Below are positions 26,432-36,264 of a stretch of 64,000 nucleotides of DNA, in pieces (the stretch's first letter is position 1; every line of letters starts with the position of its first letter). A program made the translations under genes and the position numbers. Source of the DNA: Streptomyces natalensis ATCC 27448 (GTDB lineage Bacteria > Actinomycetota > Actinomycetes > Streptomycetales > Streptomycetaceae); the NCBI RefSeq assembly GCF_000935125.1, contig NZ_JRKI01000031.1, positions 1-64,000 of the forward strand. The letters run 5' to 3'. The notes beneath the pieces are model-generated. The model ran no database searches, had not been told where the DNA came from, and saw nothing but the letters and a program-made list of their open reading frames with translations.

Positions 26432-27571
26432 GTGGGGCCCGATCTCATACCCGCCCTGTGGGCTCCCATCCCACCGGCAATCCACCCCCGGCACGCGGAC
26501 ATCAACGCCGCGACGACCCGCTGGGCACACGCCTACAAGGTGGGCTCCCCGCAGCTGCGCGGCCGCCTGGTCACCCAGGACATCGGCCGTTTCGCCGCAC
26601 GTATCCTCCCCCAGGGCGACGAGAACGTCATCACGCTGCTGTCGGACTTCGTGCTGTGGCTCTTCGGCGTCGACGACGGCCACTGCGAAGAAGGCACGCT
26701 CGGGCGAAGACCGGGAGAACTCACCGCCACCCTGCACGAGCTGCTGCGCATAGCCCAGCAGCCCCAGGCGCCGATGCTCGTCGACGATCCTCTGGCCGCG
26801 GCGCTGCGCGACCTGAGCCGCCGTGTCGACCGCCACGCCACCCCCGCCCAGGCGACCCGCTGGGTCGATGCGCTGCGCGAGTACTTCTGGTCGGTGGTCT
26901 GGGAGGCTCACCACCGTGCGGCGGGAACGGTCCCGAGCCTGAGCGACTACACCCTGATGCGCCTGTACGACGGAGCCACCACGGTAGTGCTGCCGCTGCT
27001 GGAGATGGGCCACGGCTACGCGCTGGACGCCGACGAACGCGACCACCCAGCCGTACGCGCCGCCGGCGAGATGGCCTCCTTCGTCATCACCTGGGACAAC
27101 GACCTGCTCAGCCACCACAAGGAGCATCACTCAGGCGACTACTACCTCAACGTCATCCGCGTCCTGGAGCACGAGACCGGCTGCACCACCAACCAGGCCC
27201 TCGCCACTGCGGTGGCCCAGCGCGACCGCGTGCTGCGCCTCTTCCTGCGCCTGCGCACACACCTGCAAGCCCATGCCGGACCAGAGCTGTGCCAATACCT
27301 CGACAGCCTGGGACAGTTCATCCGCGCCAGCCAGGACTGGGGCATCACCTCCCTGCGGTACACCACCCCCGACGATCCGGCGCCGCTGCCCAGCGCCTTC
27401 CGCAGCGAACCCACCGACGACAGCGACGACCCGCTGGACATCCCGGTCATCCGCGAGTGGTGGTCCCTGCTGCCCGCGACCTCGCACGAGACCGTCTCCG
27501 CCTACCTCGCCCCCATGACCGGGCGGCTCACCCACCATCAACAGGAAGGTTTCTTCGGTGTCACGACGTGA
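26432..27571 (+). CDS. Class I terpene synthase
   Basis: 379 residues if translation starts at GTG 26432 (AAGGA seven bases upstream); starts at 26417, 26393 or 26339 are also open. Motifs, numbered from 26432: DDGHCEE (81-87), NDLLSHHKE (223-231), Arg177 as pyrophosphate sensor and R309-Y310. These are canonical for bacterial sesquiterpene-type cyclases; the LWAPIPPAIHP start is also typical. The product cannot be deduced. It overlaps the next P450 by 14 bases, so that enzyme probably oxidises its product. Confidence 0.92.
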   Translation: MGPDLIPALWAPIPPAIHPRHADINAATTRWAHAYKVGSPQLRGRLVTQDIGRFAARILPQGDENVITLLSDFVLWLFGVDDGHCEEGTLGRRPGELTATLHELLRIAQQPQAPMLVDDPLAAALRDLSRRVDRHATPAQATRWVDALREYFWSVVWEAHHRAAGTVPSLSDYTLMRLYDGATTVVLPLLEMGHGYALDADERDHPAVRAAGEMASFVITWDNDLLSHHKEHHSGDYYLNVIRVLEHETGCTTNQALATAVAQRDRVLRLFLRLRTHLQAHAGPELCQYLDSLGQFIRASQDWGITSLRYTTPDDPAPLPSAFRSEPTDDSDDPLDIPVIREWWSLLPATSHETVSAYLAPMTGRLTHHQQEGFFGVTT

Positions 27572-28901
27572 CGCACTGGGCGTACCCCGCGCCCCGGGCG
27601 GCCTGCCCCTGCTGGGCCACACCCTCAAGCTGGCCCGCGGTCCGCTGCCGTTCCTGCGCTCGCTGCGTGACAACGGCGACCTGGTACGCGTCGATCTGGG
27701 CACGATGCCGATGTACGTCGCCACCAGTGCCGACCTGATCCGCGAGATCACCACCACCCAGGCCCGCTCCTTCGAGAAGGGCCGCCTCTACGACCGGGTC
27801 CAGCCCCTGGTCGGCAACGGCCTGGCCACAGCGAGCGGCGACACTCACCGCCGCCACCGGCGGCTGATACAGCCGGTCTTCCACCACGAGCGCATCTCCG
27901 CCTACGCCGAGATCATGAGCGACCGGGCCCGCGCTCTGTCCGAATCCCTCAGCCATGACCAGAGGATCGAACTCCTCGACGTGATGGGGCACTTCACGAT
28001 CGAGACCCTCGCGGCGACGATGTTCTCCGCGGACATAGGCCGCTCGGCCGTGGAATCGGTCCGCCGCGACCTGCCCGTCATCCTGCGCACCATGCTCGTA
28101 CGCGCCGCATCCCCCACATTCCTGGACTGGCTCCCTATCGGCCCCAACCGGGCCTTCGACCGCGCCGCCGGCACCATGCGACAGGTCATCGACGAGGTCA
28201 TCGCCACCGCCCGCCAGGCCCAGGGCGGCGAACGGACCGACCTGCTGTCTCTGCTCCTGGAAGCGCGCACTGACGAAGGCGAGGGCTTGAGCGACGAGGA
28301 GGTCCGCGACGAACTCGTCACGATACTTTTCGCCGGCACCGAGACCACCGCCTCCACCCTCACCTGGGCGCTGCACGAGCTGGCGCACGCTCCGCAGGTG
28401 GAGGAGGAAGTTCTCGCCGAGATCGACGACGTCGTCGGGACAGGACCCGTGACCATCGAGCACGTCAGCCAGCTCCACACCATCCGCCGCGTGCTGGACG
28501 AGACGATCCGCCTGCACGGTGTGACCCTGCTGATGCGCCGTACGGTCGAACCGGTGGATCTCGGCGGCCACAGCCTGCCCGCCGGTGCCGAGATCGCCTT
28601 CAGCCTCTACGCCCTGCACCGTGATCCGGCCCTCTACCCCGAGCCGGACCGCTTCGACCCCGACCGGTGGAAGCCCGAGCGCCACAGCGACCTGCCGCGC
28701 CATGCCTATGTGCCCTTCGGCAGCGGCAACCGCAAATGCATCGGCGACGCCTTCTCCTGGACCGAGGCCACCATCACCCTGGCGACGCTCCTGTCCCGTT
28801 GGCAACTGCGGCCGACCGGGGAGCACACCACCCGCGAGGCCGCTTCCGCCATGGCGCACCCCGACCGTGTACCCATGCGGATCGTCGCCCGCGATCACTA
28901 G
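27558..28901 (+). CDS. Cytochrome P450 of the terpene cluster
   Basis: A 447-residue P450 from GTG 27558. Complete set of motifs: N-terminal PRAPGGLPLLGHTLKLARG, HRRHRRLIQPVFHHERI, I-helix ILFAGTETTASTLTWAL, K-helix DETIRLHG (ExxR), PDRFDPDRW, and heme loop FGSGNRKCIG with Cys394. The proline-rich start and length resemble the P450s paired with terpene synthases such as CYP170 and CYP183. Needs ferredoxin and reductase from elsewhere. Translationally coupled to the terpene synthase. A strong terminator follows. Confidence 0.92.
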   Translation: MSRRDALGVPRAPGGLPLLGHTLKLARGPLPFLRSLRDNGDLVRVDLGTMPMYVATSADLIREITTTQARSFEKGRLYDRVQPLVGNGLATASGDTHRRHRRLIQPVFHHERISAYAEIMSDRARALSESLSHDQRIELLDVMGHFTIETLAATMFSADIGRSAVESVRRDLPVILRTMLVRAASPTFLDWLPIGPNRAFDRAAGTMRQVIDEVIATARQAQGGERTDLLSLLLEARTDEGEGLSDEEVRDELVTILFAGTETTASTLTWALHELAHAPQVEEEVLAEIDDVVGTGPVTIEHVSQLHTIRRVLDETIRLHGVTLLMRRTVEPVDLGGHSLPAGAEIAFSLYALHRDPALYPEPDRFDPDRWKPERHSDLPRHAYVPFGSGNRKCIGDAFSWTEATITLATLLSRWQLRPTGEHTTREAASAMAHPDRVPMRIVARDH

Positions 28902-28909
28902 CAACAACG

Positions 28910-28952
28910 GGGCCGTGGCAGGTGATGAGTCGTCCGTCACCTGCCACGGCCC
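28910..28952. terminator. Bidirectional terminator between converging P450 genes
   Basis: Perfect 16-base stem (GGGCCGTGGCAGGTGA at 28910-28925 and its complement at 28937-28952), loop of 11 bases, located eight bases after one P450 and 30 before the end of the leftward one. Confidence 0.85.
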
Positions 28953-28981
28953 ATATGAGGTGCCGACCCCTGTACGGCGCC

Positions 28982-30302
28982 TCAGACTGTGGTGTCGAGA
29001 TGGACGGAGAGGTTGTCAATGCCCTGCAAGGCGATCGAGTTGAGCGCCTTCGGCGTTTTGGCCAATCGCATGGTGGGGAAGCGGGTGAACAACCGGCGCA
29101 GCGCGATTTCTGCCTCGGCTCGTGCCAGTTCCGCGCCCAGGCAGCGGTGTATCCCGGATCCGAACGCCACATGGCTCCGGTCGGCGCGGGACAGGTCGAA
29201 GGTGTCAGCGCCTTCCTCGTCCGGGGTGTAGCCGGCAGCCGCGATACCCACGATCACCGCATCCCCGCGGCGTACGTGCGCGTCCGCGATCACCAGGTCC
29301 TCAGTCGCGTACCGCATGAGCGCGTAGCGCACCGGTGAGGTGTGCCGCAGGCTCTCCTCCACCACCCTGGCCCAGGTGTGTGTGCCGTCCAGCACCAGCG
29401 CGAGCATGTCCGGGCGCTGTAGCAGGGCGTAGGCGGCGTTGCAGATGAGATTGACGGTGGTCTCGTGCCCCGCGCTGATCAGCAGCAGTAGGTTGTCGAT
29501 CAGTTCCTCGTCGCTGCGGAAGCCGTCGCCGTCGTCGCGTGCCCGGACGAGTCGGGATGTGAGGTCGTTGCCTGGCTCGCGGCGTCGCTGGGCGACCAGG
29601 TCGCCCAGCACCTGGCGGATGGATGCCATCGCGGACGCGGCCTCGCCTTGAGTGCGTACCGAGAGCAGGGCCTCGAACGGGCCGCGCATCAGGGTCGATG
29701 AGCGGTCGTCGACGCCCATGTAGTCGCAGATGACGCGCACCGGCAGGGGATAGGCAAAGCTTTCCCGCAAATCGACGGGGACGCCGGGCGATTGCGCGGA
29801 TGCGATGGCCAGGCGTTCCAGCAAGCCGTCGGCCACGTATGTGATGCGGTCGGGTGAGCGTTTTGACCTGGGCCGTGGTGAAGGCTGGATGGACCAGGGA
29901 GCGAATCCGCTGGTGATCCTTGCCGTCTTGAAAGAGCATCCCCCGCCCGCCGACCAGGCCGAACAACTCCCAGTTTTCTTGCACCTCGCCCGTTTGGACG
30001 GCGCGCCAGATCTCGATCCTTTTGGCGAGTCGGTCATCGCCGAGGACGAGGCGGGCCGTCTCCTCGTCGGTAGTTGTCCACGCTGCCACTCCGCCGGGCA
30101 GCTCAACGGGGACGAACTGTCCGTGCTCACGGAGGCGCGCCGTCTCCGCGTGCACCTCGCCGATGCTCGGATCGAGCAGATGGGGGCATGACTGCGAGCT
30201 GGTTATGGAGGTCTCTCCGTATGGGGGGTTGGGGGGCCGGCTTCGCAAGGGAGGCAGGGCTCGACCATGCGCGGCGCGCTCGGGAACGAAGGGGTGATGC
30301 AT
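28982..30302 (-). pseudogene. Cytochrome P450 gene with a frameshift
   Basis: Nearly complete P450 split over two frames. N-terminal part: LLDPSIGEVHAETARLREHG, DDRLAKRIEIW, GRGMLFQDGKDHQRIRSLVH. The frame changes near 29855, and the second part continues with ITYVADGLLERLAIAS, the I-helix LISAGHETTVNLICN, ESLRHTSPVRYAL (ExxR) and the heme loop FGSGIHRCLG. The expected start codon is ATA at 30204-30206, six bases after GGAGAG; the first real ATG in frame is 30302. One frameshift and a changed start suggest recent decay, unless the frameshift is a sequencing error. Confidence 0.75.
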
Positions 30303-30317
30303 GTGCGGATGCAGGGC

Positions 30318-31190
30318 TTAAGGAGCGGGTGGTTGCGTGGTGAAGATGGGATCGGGGAGCCAGCGTACGGGGCCGGTCACGATCGGTTTCGCGGGCACGA
30401 ACCGCACGGGCAGGTTCCGGGGGCAGGGCCCCCATCGTGTCGGGTCGTAGAGCAGTTCACGGCGAGGAACCGTGAGGCGAAGGTGGCGGAGGCGGTTGCG
30501 TAGTGCGCAGACCGCCGTCTCAACGGTCGTCTCCGTCAGCAAGCTCAAGGCGCGGTGCGCTGCCTCTTCCGCCTGGTCATGATGGTGGGTCCGGTTGGCC
30601 GTGGTTTGGCTCGTTGTCGGTTGAAGGCGGCTGCGCGGTGGGGTGGTGGTTGTCTCCGTCGGAGGCTGCTGGGCGCCGCGCGCGGTCTCGTCGACCAGGT
30701 CATCGTCGAGAGCCTGCCCGATGCACGTTGTCGCATCGGCGCTGAGCGTCATCAAGAGTGTGCGGGCCTGCCAGGTGATCTCGTCCGCAGAGGCAGCCGG
30801 GGAATGATGCAGCATCCAGGAGACCAGATCCGGCCCCGGCACGGACGTCTTCTCGGCGACGAGCTGGCGGAGGCGATCATTGAGCTTTGCCGACGAACGG
30901 GCAGCACGCGGCCGCCGATCACATATGTCTCGGACACTGTGCTGGACCGCCGCGGCGTAGCGCTCGTCCATGCCGAGCAGCCCCATGGCGACCAAAAGCG
31001 GCAGGCGTGTCGCGTAGTCGGCTATCAGGTCGGCCCGGCCAGCCGGGCCGACGACGTCGATCAACTCGTCGGCGAGCTGTGTGACGTACTCCTCGAAACG
31101 GGGGCCGACGTCATGCACCGCCTTGGTGAGGGCGATGTCGCGTATGTGGTGCGGGCCGGTTCCGCCGGCATCAGGTAGCGACACGAAAGC
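30318..31190 (-). pseudogene. Cytochrome P450 remnant with the heme-binding region deleted
   Basis: HIRDIALTKAVHDVGPRFEE, LADELIDVVGPAGRADLIAD, LPLLVAMGLLGMDERY and LLMTLSADATTCIGQAL correspond to the middle of a CYP157-like P450, up to the I-helix. After an Arg/Thr/Pro-rich stretch the frame reaches a P450 C-terminus (LRHLRLTVPRRELLYDPTRW, LPVRFVP). The K-helix and the cysteine loop are missing. The N-terminal 120 residues are also absent. Two decayed P450s next to two intact ones suggest a shrinking oxidase set. Confidence 0.7.
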
Positions 31191-31396
31191 TCCGCGGGAG
31201 TCAGTGGAGTTGGGTGCTGGAGCTGTCCGATGCATGTCTGTGGCGCCCAGCAAGGACCACCGTCAGCGCGCCTTCTGCGTCCGGGTGGAACCGATGCCTA
31301 CTATCCCACACGGAAAATGTGATTAACATTCTGGTATTCACTTTCATGCCCGTGGCACACTCGCGGGTGCACGGAGATCGTGAAGGGGGACACCAG

Positions 31397-32326
31397 GTGC
31401 CGATGAGCAACCAGGCGACCGTGGCGCAGACGGTGATCGCGCGACGGCTCCAGGCCCTGCGCGAGCACTCGAACGTCGACCTTTCAGAAGCCGCAGCCTT
31501 GTTGGGCACCAGCCACATGACCATCCGCCGGATGGAAAACGCGGAAAGCGCCTTCAAGATCCCCTACGTCGCTAGCCTGCTGGCCCGGTATGGCCTCAAC
31601 GAGAAAGAATCTGCCGAGTTCCTTGCAGACGTGCGCGCGGCAAGGCAACCCGAGTGGTGGGAAGACGACTACAAGGACGTCGTTCCCCCCTCCTGCACGC
31701 GCCTCCTGAGCCTGGAAGAAGCCGCGCAGACCATCCGGGGATATGCCCCGCAAACGGTTCCGGATCTGCTCCAGACGGAGGACTACGCCCGCGCCGCGCT
31801 CCAGGCTCAAGATCAGGTTTTGGACGCCGAAGCGGTCGAGCGCCGTGTCGAGTTGAACGTCCAGCGTCAGCAGCGGTTCCTGTCGGGAGAGGGGCGGCGC
31901 GGACTTCTGGAGGAGAAGGGCGACTTCAAACCTCAGGTCCTGTATCTGATCTTGGATGAGACGGTGTTGCGGCGCGCAGTTGGCGGCCGCCAGGTCATGC
32001 GGGCGCAGCTTCAGCACCTGATCGACCTCGCGGAAGGGGCTTGGGAGCAGAAGGCGGCCAAGGCAAGCATCCGCCTTCGGGTCCTGCCTCACAACGCCGG
32101 CGCGTCGCTCGGCACGGGGGAGCCCTTCTACCTGTTCCGGTTCCGGTTGTACGACCTTCCTGACGTCGTCGTCCGCTTCAACCTGGAGGGAGGTGAGTAC
32201 CTTGAGAAACCAAAGATCACAAGCGCCTACCTGGAACATCTCGACCGCACGAATAGCCGTTCCACCGATTTCCGCGACACCCCGGACGTCCTGCGGGTGA
32301 TTCAGCGCGAACTGTGGGACGGGTGA
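31397..32326 (+). CDS. XRE-family regulator with DUF5753 domain
   Basis: 309 residues from GTG 31397 (AAGGGGG seven bases upstream) or ATG 31403. N-terminal helix-turn-helix (RLQALREHSNVDLSEAAALL, SHMTIRRMENAE), then DUF5753 (WEDDYKDVVPPSCTRLLSLE, YAPQTVPDLLQTEDYARAAL, ILDETVLRRAVGG, IRLRVLPHNAG, LEGGEYLEKP). This type is very common in streptomycetes and is usually paired with a small DUF397 protein; that partner is absent and a SAM methyltransferase follows 43 bases downstream instead. The start is preceded by an A+T-rich stretch (31300-31345), likely the promoter. Confidence 0.88.
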   Translation: MPMSNQATVAQTVIARRLQALREHSNVDLSEAAALLGTSHMTIRRMENAESAFKIPYVASLLARYGLNEKESAEFLADVRAARQPEWWEDDYKDVVPPSCTRLLSLEEAAQTIRGYAPQTVPDLLQTEDYARAALQAQDQVLDAEAVERRVELNVQRQQRFLSGEGRRGLLEEKGDFKPQVLYLILDETVLRRAVGGRQVMRAQLQHLIDLAEGAWEQKAAKASIRLRVLPHNAGASLGTGEPFYLFRFRLYDLPDVVVRFNLEGGEYLEKPKITSAYLEHLDRTNSRSTDFRDTPDVLRVIQRELWDG

Positions 32327-32369
32327 CGGCTGACGAGGTGAGGAGGAACGGGCACACACGGGAGGAAAT

Positions 32370-33260
32370 ATGACGAGCAGCGGCCACGAATCCGCAGACG
32401 ACAACGAGGCGCGAGCGCCCCGAACACAGCGCCCCGCAGGGGTCTACTTCGCGCTGCTCGGGACCCCCGGCTTCTTCCGCGACGATATGGCGGTCGCTGA
32501 GGGGATCATCCAGGACTACGCGAAACACGGGCTCGACGCCCGGGCCAGCGCCTGGTCGGCACGTCATTGCTCGGAGCGCATGATGTACCACCTCGCCAAG
32601 GACCTCGGCATCCGACAGTTCCTCGACCTGGGCGCCGGTTACCCGATAGAGCCCGACCTCCATCAGATCGCCCGACACGTGTCCCGCGATGTACGGGTGG
32701 TCTGCGTCGACTCCGACCCCTTCGTGCGTGACTACTGGGAGATCGAGCTGAGCACGAGCCCAGCAGAGCACGTCACGTTCTTGTACGCCGATGTGACCGA
32801 CCCACAGGCGGTCCTCACCTCTCCCCAGGTCACCCAGATGCTGGACCTGAGCCAGCCCATCGGCCTGCTGCTCAACAACGTGCTGTGTTTCATCCCAGAC
32901 TCCGCCCAGCCCCACGATTTCGTGGCCCGCTACGTGGACGCGCTGGCGCCCGGGAGTTACATGACGCTCAACCATCCGACAGGCGATCTGCGCGACATGG
33001 GCAAAGTGGTCGATGTCTACAACGCCAACAGCGACGAAGGCCCCCTGCACCTACGAAGCCGCGACGAAATTTTGCGGTTCTTCACAGACAGCGGACTTGA
33101 CCTGACAGGCCCCGGGTTGGTCATGAGCCACTCCTGGCGACAGGACATCGTGGTGCCGCATATCGAGGGCACACCCGTGATGTCGCGCGTCAGGACCTTC
33201 CAGATCAGCGACCTGGAGGACTCGAAGTACGCGGCCGTCGGCCGTAAACCTGCCCGTTGA
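32370..33260 (+). CDS. SAM-dependent methyltransferase (DUF574/Methyltransf_19 type)
   Basis: A 296-residue protein from ATG 32370 with GGGAGGAA just upstream. Typical features of the streptomycete DUF574 family: AWSARHCSERMMYHLAKDLG, motif I QFLDLGAGYPIEPDLHQIAR, VVCVDSDPFVRDYWE, TFLYADVTDPQAVL, LNNVLCFIPD and a long C-terminal half. The family is predicted to bind SAM; substrates are not known. Co-oriented with the XRE regulator, forming a probable regulator-methyltransferase operon. Confidence 0.85.
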   Translation: MTSSGHESADDNEARAPRTQRPAGVYFALLGTPGFFRDDMAVAEGIIQDYAKHGLDARASAWSARHCSERMMYHLAKDLGIRQFLDLGAGYPIEPDLHQIARHVSRDVRVVCVDSDPFVRDYWEIELSTSPAEHVTFLYADVTDPQAVLTSPQVTQMLDLSQPIGLLLNNVLCFIPDSAQPHDFVARYVDALAPGSYMTLNHPTGDLRDMGKVVDVYNANSDEGPLHLRSRDEILRFFTDSGLDLTGPGLVMSHSWRQDIVVPHIEGTPVMSRVRTFQISDLEDSKYAAVGRKPAR

Positions 33261-33299
33261 CCACAGATGACGACAGCCACTCGTCGATAGGAGGACGGT

Positions 33300-33470
33300 A
33301 TGGCGACGAGCTTGCCTGAAGATCAACAGGCGAACATCGTGCACCGGAACCAGCCACGACGCCTCGCGATGCCCTCCGAAGCAACGCAGGGCATCTACTT
33401 CCCGACTCCCAGTACCTCGACCACCGAGGTAATCGTTCCCATGAACGGAGGCGCTCGCGTGGGGCACTGA
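33300..33470 (+). CDS. Short peptide downstream of the methyltransferase
   Basis: Fifty-six residues from ATG 33300, with a perfect AGGAGG at 33289-33294 and 39 bases after the methyltransferase stop. Begins MATSLPEDQQ and ends TSTTEVIVPMNGGARVGH; a Thr/Ser/Pro-rich middle contains GIYFPTPSTSTTE. No signal peptide or membrane segment. GIYF faintly echoes GVYF near the start of the methyltransferase, so it could be a truncated duplicate. It may also be a peptide substrate of the methyltransferase; there is no direct evidence. Confidence 0.5.
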   Translation: MATSLPEDQQANIVHRNQPRRLAMPSEATQGIYFPTPSTSTTEVIVPMNGGARVGH

Positions 33471-34022
33471 ACAACACCGATCCCGCATCGGGACTGTTGC
33501 GACCAGTCCCGGCCAGGCACCGCAAGTAAGACGTGGTGGTTCCAATAGCCACCGCAGGCTCAGCCCGAGTTATGCAACACCCATCCCAATGCACCAACAG
33601 GCGCTCCGCCAGGCGTGTTGCGCCCACGCCTCGCTCAGGAGCCCCACCGAGGAGGCTGGGCGTGCCTCCCTCAGGGTGCGCCCAGCGCCAATCTCTACCC
33701 CCCAACCGAGCCCTCGACCCTATTACACAAACTGGACATGACCTGTGAGAGGTGATCAAGAATAAGGGTGACCCGCGTGATTCGTGACGCGCGGAAGAGT
33801 CACTGATACACACCCCGGGGGGGCACCCCGCGGGGCCATACGAAAACTGAATCCGAGGCACTGTCAGCGATCGGTTTGGTCGCCAGTGAGCTGACCAGAG
33901 CCTCTTCCACTGACGTCGGCGGTATCGCCCGATGCGGGCTTTGTGCTGCCTGACGTCATTCAGTTCTGGAGACCATCATAGCCACAGGTCCCCGGGCCGG
34001 CACATCCTTGCCTCAAGACGGT
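33471..34022. other. Intergenic region, nothing recognised
   Basis: About 550 bases. There are open frames on both strands but none with a ribosome-binding site or familiar sequence. G-run CCCCGGGGGGGCACCCCGCGG at 33814-33834 can form a hairpin and may act as a terminator for the upstream operon. Confidence 0.35.
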
Positions 34023-35936
34023 GTGTATCACGCACCGTTCATCGGCATACTCACAGCCGCGCCCGTCCCCTACCAGACGGCGGTCACCGAGCCGCTGTTC
34101 ACAGTCACCGCCCCGCCGAAGCAGGCAGAGCGCTCGGCAGACAGCACGAAGGAGCGAGCCCGGGTGGCTGCCCTCCTGCTCGACGACTTGCTCTTCGCGG
34201 CTCCGGTCTTCTGCATCGACAGCGGAAACTCGAAGGTCGTCACGGACCGGCCGCTGAGGTTCCTCAGTGAGGCCGCTGACCTCGTACGCACCGGCAAGGC
34301 TGCGTCCTACGTCGCCACGCTCCGAGAGAGCGTCGTCGCCATCGACATCGACGGCGACGACGAGGACGAGGACGAGGACTGGAGCATCTCCGCGCTCGAA
34401 CACCTGACGAACCACGCCGAGGAACTCGGCGGCTGGTCTATCAAGCGCCGGTCCGGCGGCGGCGCAGGGCGCTGGCACCTCATTGCCTGCCTCCGCAGCC
34501 AGGCCGCGCGGGACGCGTTCAAGGCGACCGTGGACACCATCCGGGACCACTGGGGTGCGACGGCCCGGCAGATCGACTGGCGCCGCACTCTGCGGCCGTT
34601 GTCTGCACCACATCGCAAGACCAGCCGTGTCGACCTTCCCGAGTCCATCGAGGGCGCCGCTGACGCATTGCCGACATGGGCGATGAACATGCCCCGCGTC
34701 AGCCGCCCGGCCACCCTCGGGAAGGTAACTCCTGCCATTCCCAGGCAGCGGCGCCTGTCCGCAATCCCCAACGGTGAGTTCTGGGACCGCCTTCGCACCC
34801 CTGGCGCCGACTACTACCTGGACCGCTCGCTGAGCGAGTTGCTTTCCACCGCCCGGCTGATCGTCGCCGGGTACGACAACGAAGCGGCCTGGAAAGTCGT
34901 CGCCAACCCCCAGCACCGCGGTTTCGCCCGCGCCCGGCAGCGCGGCCACCGCTGGTGGGTCAAGCACGCCTGGAACCCGGCCGTGCAGTACGTCGACAGC
35001 AACCGCGGCCGTACCGGAAAGTCGCCGGCCGCGCGCTGGAAGAGCCTCACGGGCCCGCTGCTGGCGGGCGTACGCACGCTCTTCTGGGACAACTGGACGC
35101 CCAGCACCCGGCACAGCCGGGAACACATCCTGGCGGCCATCGGTGACCGCATGGCACGGCAGGGCCTGGCCTGCCGCCCGCTGCCGGAGCGGGACTTGGA
35201 GAACGACACCGGGAAGTCCAGGAACACGATCCGGGATGCCCTGGAGGCGTTCACCGCGGCTGGCGTGCTCATACGCACCCGCACCTACGACCAGAGCATG
35301 GGCCCAAAGGCATCGCACGAGTTCAGCCTGAACCTGCTCACCCTCGACTTCCGTGCTGAAACTTCTGAACCACCTTGTAGTCACACCCCCGCCCCCCGCA
35401 GCCGCTCCTGGTTCAGCCTGGCTACCACCCTGGCCCTCCACCCCCGCCCCCACACGGTCACCCAGCTCTTCCACCTCAGCGGCTACACCCCCACGCCCCA
35501 CCCGACCCGCCAGCAGCTGGCGAACGTAGAAACGGGCCTTCAGACGCTCCGCACGCTCCGCGTAGCGCGGTCGACAAAGAACGGGTGGGAGTTGACCGGA
35601 CAGGCCGCGAGGGAGCTGCGGTCAATGAAGAAGAGGAAGGCAGCGACGGCGGCCCGGATCGAGAAGGAGCGGAGGGCCTTCTCGACCGTCTGGGAAGCCA
35701 CCAGGGAGAAGCTGCGGCGCCGCTGGGAGAAACAGAAGGCAAGGGCCCTGGAGCGACGTGCAGCGAGCGACCACAAGCGTCGTGAGCAGTGGTGGGCGCG
35801 CCATCCCCAGGGGAACAGAAGAGCAGTCGTACGGAGTTTCTTCGTCAACGACCGCATGACGCGGCTGGCGCGCACCACACCACAGTCCCGGCACCAACAG
35901 CCCGTCAGATTCCCACCAGCGGCGATCCGGCCTTAG
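34023..35936 (+). CDS. Large primase-like protein (AEP-type motifs) of unknown role
   Basis: About 637 residues; start uncertain (GTG 34023 or TTG 34008). Near residue 100 it has SVVAIDIDGDDEDEDED, an Asp-x-Asp element like the primase/polymerase active site, followed by SGGGAGRWHLIACL (cf. the S-G-G-x-G-x-H motif) and LRPLSAPHRKT (cf. the R-x-x-x-S-x-H-K motif). These occur in the order seen in archaeo-eukaryotic primases. A middle part resembles a helix-turn-helix (LENDTGKSRNTIRDALEAFT), and the last 120 residues are strongly basic and coiled (MKKRKAATAARIEKERRAFS). I infer a plasmid replication protein. A downstream partner is lacking. Confidence 0.55.
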   Translation: MYHAPFIGILTAAPVPYQTAVTEPLFTVTAPPKQAERSADSTKERARVAALLLDDLLFAAPVFCIDSGNSKVVTDRPLRFLSEAADLVRTGKAASYVATLRESVVAIDIDGDDEDEDEDWSISALEHLTNHAEELGGWSIKRRSGGGAGRWHLIACLRSQAARDAFKATVDTIRDHWGATARQIDWRRTLRPLSAPHRKTSRVDLPESIEGAADALPTWAMNMPRVSRPATLGKVTPAIPRQRRLSAIPNGEFWDRLRTPGADYYLDRSLSELLSTARLIVAGYDNEAAWKVVANPQHRGFARARQRGHRWWVKHAWNPAVQYVDSNRGRTGKSPAARWKSLTGPLLAGVRTLFWDNWTPSTRHSREHILAAIGDRMARQGLACRPLPERDLENDTGKSRNTIRDALEAFTAAGVLIRTRTYDQSMGPKASHEFSLNLLTLDFRAETSEPPCSHTPAPRSRSWFSLATTLALHPRPHTVTQLFHLSGYTPTPHPTRQQLANVETGLQTLRTLRVARSTKNGWELTGQAARELRSMKKRKAATAARIEKERRAFSTVWEATREKLRRRWEKQKARALERRAASDHKRREQWWARHPQGNRRAVVRSFFVNDRMTRLARTTPQSRHQQPVRFPPAAIRP

Positions 35937-36264
35937 CCCACGATCTGGCATGGTGTACCCGCGTGCCCAGGCGCTTCGTCTCGACGTGGACAAGCGGCTC
36001 GACCTAGGGCTGTCGGTCAACGTGCCGCGTCCTCGCTTCGCCGAAGCCACCGCCGCAGTGGTTGTCTATGGCCAGCTAGGTTGGGCATGCTGGCCACACC
36101 TGCACACTTCGGTAAACACTCAGATGCGGGGGACAGCATCATGACTGATGCGAACGACGTTCGCGAGCAGCAATGCCGGGCCGTGGATGAAATCCTGGCC
36201 AGCAGGCAGTTCAAGCTCCCGCTCGTGGGCATGATCGAGAGGGAGCAGTGCGCCCACCTCGGTA

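Noticed and set aside
33205..33861. Leftward gene downstream of the methyltransferase
   Set aside because: No ribosome-binding site, runs antisense through the methyltransferase end and the short peptide gene, and has no recognisable domain.
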